Below, piece after piece: positions 60,213-64,000 of a DNA stretch of 64,000 nucleotides; position 1 is the stretch's first letter, and every line of letters begins with the position of its first letter. Made by a program: the position numbers and the translations under genes. The notes below the pieces were generated by a model. The model saw only the letters and a list, made by a program, of their open reading frames with translations, ran no database searches and was not told where the DNA came from. Source of the DNA: Gymnothorax reevesii (Eukaryota > Chordata > Actinopteri > Anguilliformes > Muraenidae); assembly GCA_029721435.1 (NCBI GenBank), contig CM056578.1:16628411-16692410 (forward strand), written 5' to 3'.

Positions 60213-60904
60213 CAGGGCAATCCCAAGATATTCTTTGAGGGACATGATAATCATATAATTCCCACATCAGGATGTACCAGGGCCTGATTAATTAAATTCA
60301 CCAAGAACAGGCAGGAAACAGAGAACTTGACACGTTCAAGACAGATTAAAAAAGTGCCAAAGTGTTAATTTTCACAGGAGTACCCAGGAGCATCGGGAGA
60401 AGTGGCATCTTAAAGGAGCTGCAGCGAGCAAGAGAGGAAGGCATGCTAACGTTGCTAATCGCTAACAGTGATACGAAAAAGCATTCTGAAGCACCTACAG
60501 AGGTCACGTGCATTTATACGTGTGAGTGGGTGTGTGTGTGTGTGTATGCAAGGGTACAGGTGCTCACGAGTGTGAGACTGTGGGCTTGCGCAAGTACATT
60601 GATGACATCAGTATGCACAAGAATTTCAATACGTCAGCAAGCGCGCCCGTGCGTGTGTGTGTGTGTGTGTGTTGGGAGCACATGCACCTGTGCCTTGGTC
60701 TGAGGGTTGACATGCGTACGTTTGCACAAGTGAAAGTGCATATAGTAGTCATCACCAGTGGACATTTCTGCTTCATTTCAGCAACCGACCAAACACACAG
60801 TTCGGCCCACTTTGGGGAGTTAGCATGTCCCCTACATGTTTGCGCGAGTTTCGTCTTGGTGCTCAAATCTCTGGCCTGAAAACATGCGTCAGCCCTGCCC
60901 CTTG

Positions 60905-61068
60905 GTGTGAGCCTGTGACTGAATGGTACGCGATCCCTGTGTTGGATTGGTCAGCTGCCCTGGATGTGTTCTTGACCCTCACCCATTGGCTGCTGGGATA
61001 GCCTCCAGCCCTTCACAACCCTACAATGCGAGTGACAACGGATGGATGGATGGATGGATGGATGGTGA
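60905..61068. repeat. Dispersed repeat fragment ending in (GGAT)n
   Basis: Contains cacccattggctgctgggat and agcctccagccc, then about seven ggat units (61040-61066), the typical end of the same teleost repeat family as at 23240. Confidence 0.6.
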
Positions 61069-61639
61069 TCTCACATGCTGCAGTATAAATCTGATCTGTT
61101 ACAGCTCCACTACAGGCCATTATAAAGGGAGTTGGAACAGCTCATCATTTTCCCATAATGGCTGCGACCAACTGTGAGCACCAGAGTGTGGAAAATAATA
61201 CATTATAAATGAGTGGTGCTGAAAATATTCCACTTCTAATCACATAATCTCCACGCAGTGAAATAACGCCATCCAGACTGGTTGAAAAATCAGACGCGTC
61301 AAAGCCGGGAACAGCAACATAACCCACTAACCCAGTCATCCGACCAAAATGTCAACACGGGCCAAAATGATTGGGGAAAAAAAATCCTATTTTCATTCCA
61401 ACGCAACGCCTTTATCCCCAGGAGAGATGAAAAACTGTGGCTTCAAACGGCTGGATGACAATATGAACTCGGTGACATCAGACAAATGACGATGACAAGG
61501 GAAGGGGGGGGTCTTTGTTGTTATGGTAACGGTGGAGGTGTTCACAGTGAGAAAAGTGCCAGACACCTTTTCTAGGCCTCTGTTAACGAGAAGTTCAAAG
61601 CCTAAATCGCTTCAATCCCTTTATTCATGCCCGTTATCA

Positions 61640-62280
61640 AAAACAGTGTTAACAAGAGCAATCAGAGTGCACACCGCTGCCAAGGCTGAACAATCACATT
61701 AGTCAACAGCATCAGTTTGTGATATTTCGTAGAAATTGAGATAATGCCCCCCAGTTTTTCTGCATTTAAATCCTAATGTATTTGTGAGGATGTGACGCAA
61801 AATTTGAAATTTCGCCCTCTCTCGCAACAGAATCTCTAAAAAATAATAAAATTTAAAAAAAAATCCAGATCCAGATCATCTCCATGTTCGGCCATGACCC
61901 ACCTCTGGTAAAATTCTCGTGCACATCAGTCCCCTAGTTTTTGCATAAAAACATGCTGACTATCCAACAAACAAGTAAACAAACAAACCAACGAAAACAA
62001 CTGATCACATGACCTTCTCGGCAAAGGTAAATTGAAAACGCAGCCGGAGTGCAAACTTCTGCCAAGAATGAGGTGAGATAAGGTATTCAGCATTGTCACA
62101 TCTTACGGCCAAATGATGAGCGAATTATATCAACTCACCGCACTCAGGACTAACCTTGCTACAAAAGTGTCCTTTAAATCCTTTAAGAAATTCTTGAGAT
62201 ATCCTGATGAAAGCAGACTGAATGATGGACAGACAGCAAATAACATAACCCCCCATCACCACCTCAGCAGAGGTAATGAG
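61640..62280. repeat. Dispersed retroelement-like tails
   Basis: Contains cacaccgctgccaaggctga, aaatccagatccagatcatc, agtttttgcataaaaacatg, a run of aaacaaac units and ttctcggcaaaggtaa, the order found in a common teleost repeat (possibly the 3' end of a LINE or its SINE). A second shorter piece with acctcagcagaggtaat ends near 62276. Confidence 0.55.
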
Positions 62281-63240
62281 CATTGTAGTCTTACAGTTAC
62301 ACTTAAAATCTTATTTCTATGACTTATCTCATTAACTCAAGACAACGAGAGACCATCTGAGATTGCACTAGCCGCGACAGCAATGCTAGTATTGTTTTCA
62401 GTATAGCGGTCCTCATTATACCGCATTCAGTGAGTGTGCGTGCTCACACCACCCCCATCTTTGAACTCAGCCTTCCTTTCATCCCAACTACTCACCTGTA
62501 ATGTTTCATGTCTGCATCTTAAAGTTTGTGATGCTACTGTTTTCACAAGAATCATCCACAAATAGAAATGCCCACATACATCTTTCATATTCGTTTAATA
62601 GTAGTTTCGCCGTAGTTTGTCCTGATCACTCACTCACGTGCGCGCGCGTGCACACGCACACACACACACCAACGAAAACAATACCAGCATGGCAACTGCA
62701 GCTGCTGAATACCAAAATGTTAATATTCACCATTTGAAAGAAATAAGACTAAGTGTCATTGCAACATGAATATGTTTGTTTGGACAGTCCTTTTAGTTGT
62801 GATTTAATGCGAGTCGTGCCAAATTTAAAAACACCAGGTCATCTAACAGCTAGAAAAGGCTGCTCAATGCGTACACTAATTACTGTTGGTTGGAGTATGA
62901 AAACAGGTTTTATCCGGTTTCATACCAGTATCTCCTAATGCACTTTCTTGCTTTTAGTTTGACAAGCATATATTTTGTTTTTGCAAGGGAATTTCTTTCT
63001 AACAAAAAAAAGCTATTCCCAGAAACTTGGCTGTTTTGCGATGAAAACAATGTTTTCCAGTAAATGTCTCAAAACCTCAAGCTGCACTGTGAAATGGCTT
63101 CAGTCAGCAAAAAAGACAAACATAACTTAAATGCAACCATAAACAGTGATGTCGAAGTCTGATGAGGTTCAGGACGGTGACACCATCATAAAGGACTGCG
63201 ATTCCAACCAGGTCCAACTGGATGGCGATATCCTCAGATT
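62281..63240 (-). other. ubtd2 intron 1, no feature seen
   Basis: A short alternating GC/AC patch lies at about 62637-62668. Nothing coding. Confidence 0.5.
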
Positions 63241-63244
63241 AAAG

Positions 63245-63485
63245 CAGCCTGTACAGTGCGACACGGTGGCACAGTAGTTAGCACTACTGCCTCTCATCAA
63301 GAAGGTTGTGGGTTTGAATCCAGCCTGGGGCCTTTCTGTGTGCATGTTCTCCCCGTGTTTGTACTCCAGGTACTCCGGTTTCCCCCATTCCCCGGGTGCT
63401 GCTCTAAGACTGCCCAACTATAAGATGGGTCAAATGCAGAGGACAACTTACCCCACAGGGTTGAATAAAGTAAATCTTATCTTAC
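63245..63485 (+). repeat. Best-preserved copy of the teleost dispersed repeat
   Basis: Starts gcgacacggtggcacagtag, continues with gttgtgggtttgaatccagc (resembling a tRNA B box) and tgcatgttctccccgtg, and ends near gttgaataaagtaaatct. Worn relatives lie at 835, 3415 and 16863. Confidence 0.65.
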
Positions 63486-64000
63486 ATCTAAACTGGTATA
63501 CAGAAACATCAAATACAGAATTTGGTGATCATTCCAGAAATAAATGAGCGAGAGCAGGCGCTCTGTACAGAACAGACGCAGATGTCCCGGGACTGATTTA
63601 TTTTTTTTGTTGCAACTTTAGCTGCTGTGGCGGAGACATCGTTCATTATCCAGGTCATTCGTCCCGACACCCAACCCCCACTGACCTACAAACCCCAAAC
63701 TCTGATCCCAAAGCCCCCAATTCTAACTCCTCAACCCAGCCTCCAACCCAAAATACTACTACTCTCGAATGGTGCTGGGAATAACTACTTCACTATCCCG
63801 CTATCACTTGCACAGAAAGAAGAAAATCCAGCCAAATTATGCTCTAAAGACAAGACAAAACTTAAAACAACTTTGTCTAATGCTCAAGTCTGGCCTAACA
63901 ATCTCATAAAGATGCTCTGAATCTCACTCAAGCACAAAATGTAAGCTTGGATTATGATAGCGTGCGCCTGACAAATGAATAGTCCTCATCCCGGTGCCAA
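63486..64000 (-). other. Right edge, no feature seen
   Basis: Non-coding by eye. The open frame near 63627-63920 is low-complexity (Pro/Thr/Gln-rich from CCCAA-type DNA) and has no motif. Confidence 0.5.

Noticed and set aside
63245..63330. tRNA gene
   Set aside because: The gtttgaatcc phrase resembles a B box, but no cloverleaf or matching A box at correct spacing is seen; it belongs to a dispersed repeat.
53377..64000. ubtd2 exon 1 within the window
   Set aside because: I looked on the minus strand for an MGGCVG-like start followed by a phase-1 donor and found none; it is probably beyond 64000, though a diverged short exon could be missed.

Overview
This window is a piece of a ray-finned fish (very probably teleost) genome. 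The reasons are two intron-containing vertebrate genes, long non-coding stretches, many dinucleotide and tetranucleotide microsatellites, and DNA transposons and dispersed repeats of kinds familiar from teleost genomes. There is no bacterial, plasmid or viral organisation and no CRISPR array. The species cannot be named from the sequence alone.

Two protein genes can be supported, both on the minus strand. The first is the interleukin-12/23 p40 subunit (il12b-like). Its six coding exons lie between 3750 and 11337, with a probable non-coding first exon ending at 11938 and a TATA box plus kappaB-like promoter at about 12015-12050. The six exons have consensus splice ends and matching phases, and they sum to 921 nt (306 codons plus stop). 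The second is ubtd2 (ubiquitin domain-containing protein 2). Its last two exons are at 35420-35856 and 53140-53376, separated by a 17.3 kb intron. The short first exon was not found and probably lies beyond the right edge, so 53377-64000 is read as intron 1.

Layout. 1-3749: flank downstream of il12b, with a hAT-type foldback element. 3750-12050: il12b; its last intron holds a TTAA-flanked piggyBac-like element that was itself hit by a tRNA-derived SINE. 12050-35419: about 23 kb of intergenic DNA with a 3.4 kb Kolobok-like transposon carrying a broken THAP exon, a broken Tc1 transposase, a hAT element, and a 1.4 kb TTAA-flanked element with long inverted arms. 35420-53376: ubtd2 exons and large intron, holding a second, inverted Kolobok-like copy, a foldback MITE, a three-unit tandem repeat and a 1.9 kb piggyBac-like element. 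53377-64000: intron 1 with a hAT element, microsatellites and fragments of dispersed repeats.

The two genes are not known to act together. p40 is a secreted cytokine subunit that pairs with p35 (IL-12) or p19 (IL-23); UBTD2 is an intracellular ubiquitin-like protein. From memory, human IL12B and UBTD2 both lie on the long arm of chromosome 5, so their closeness here may be a trace of old linkage. I found no convincing new gene system. The most unusual material is the layered transposon structure inside and around the cytokine gene.
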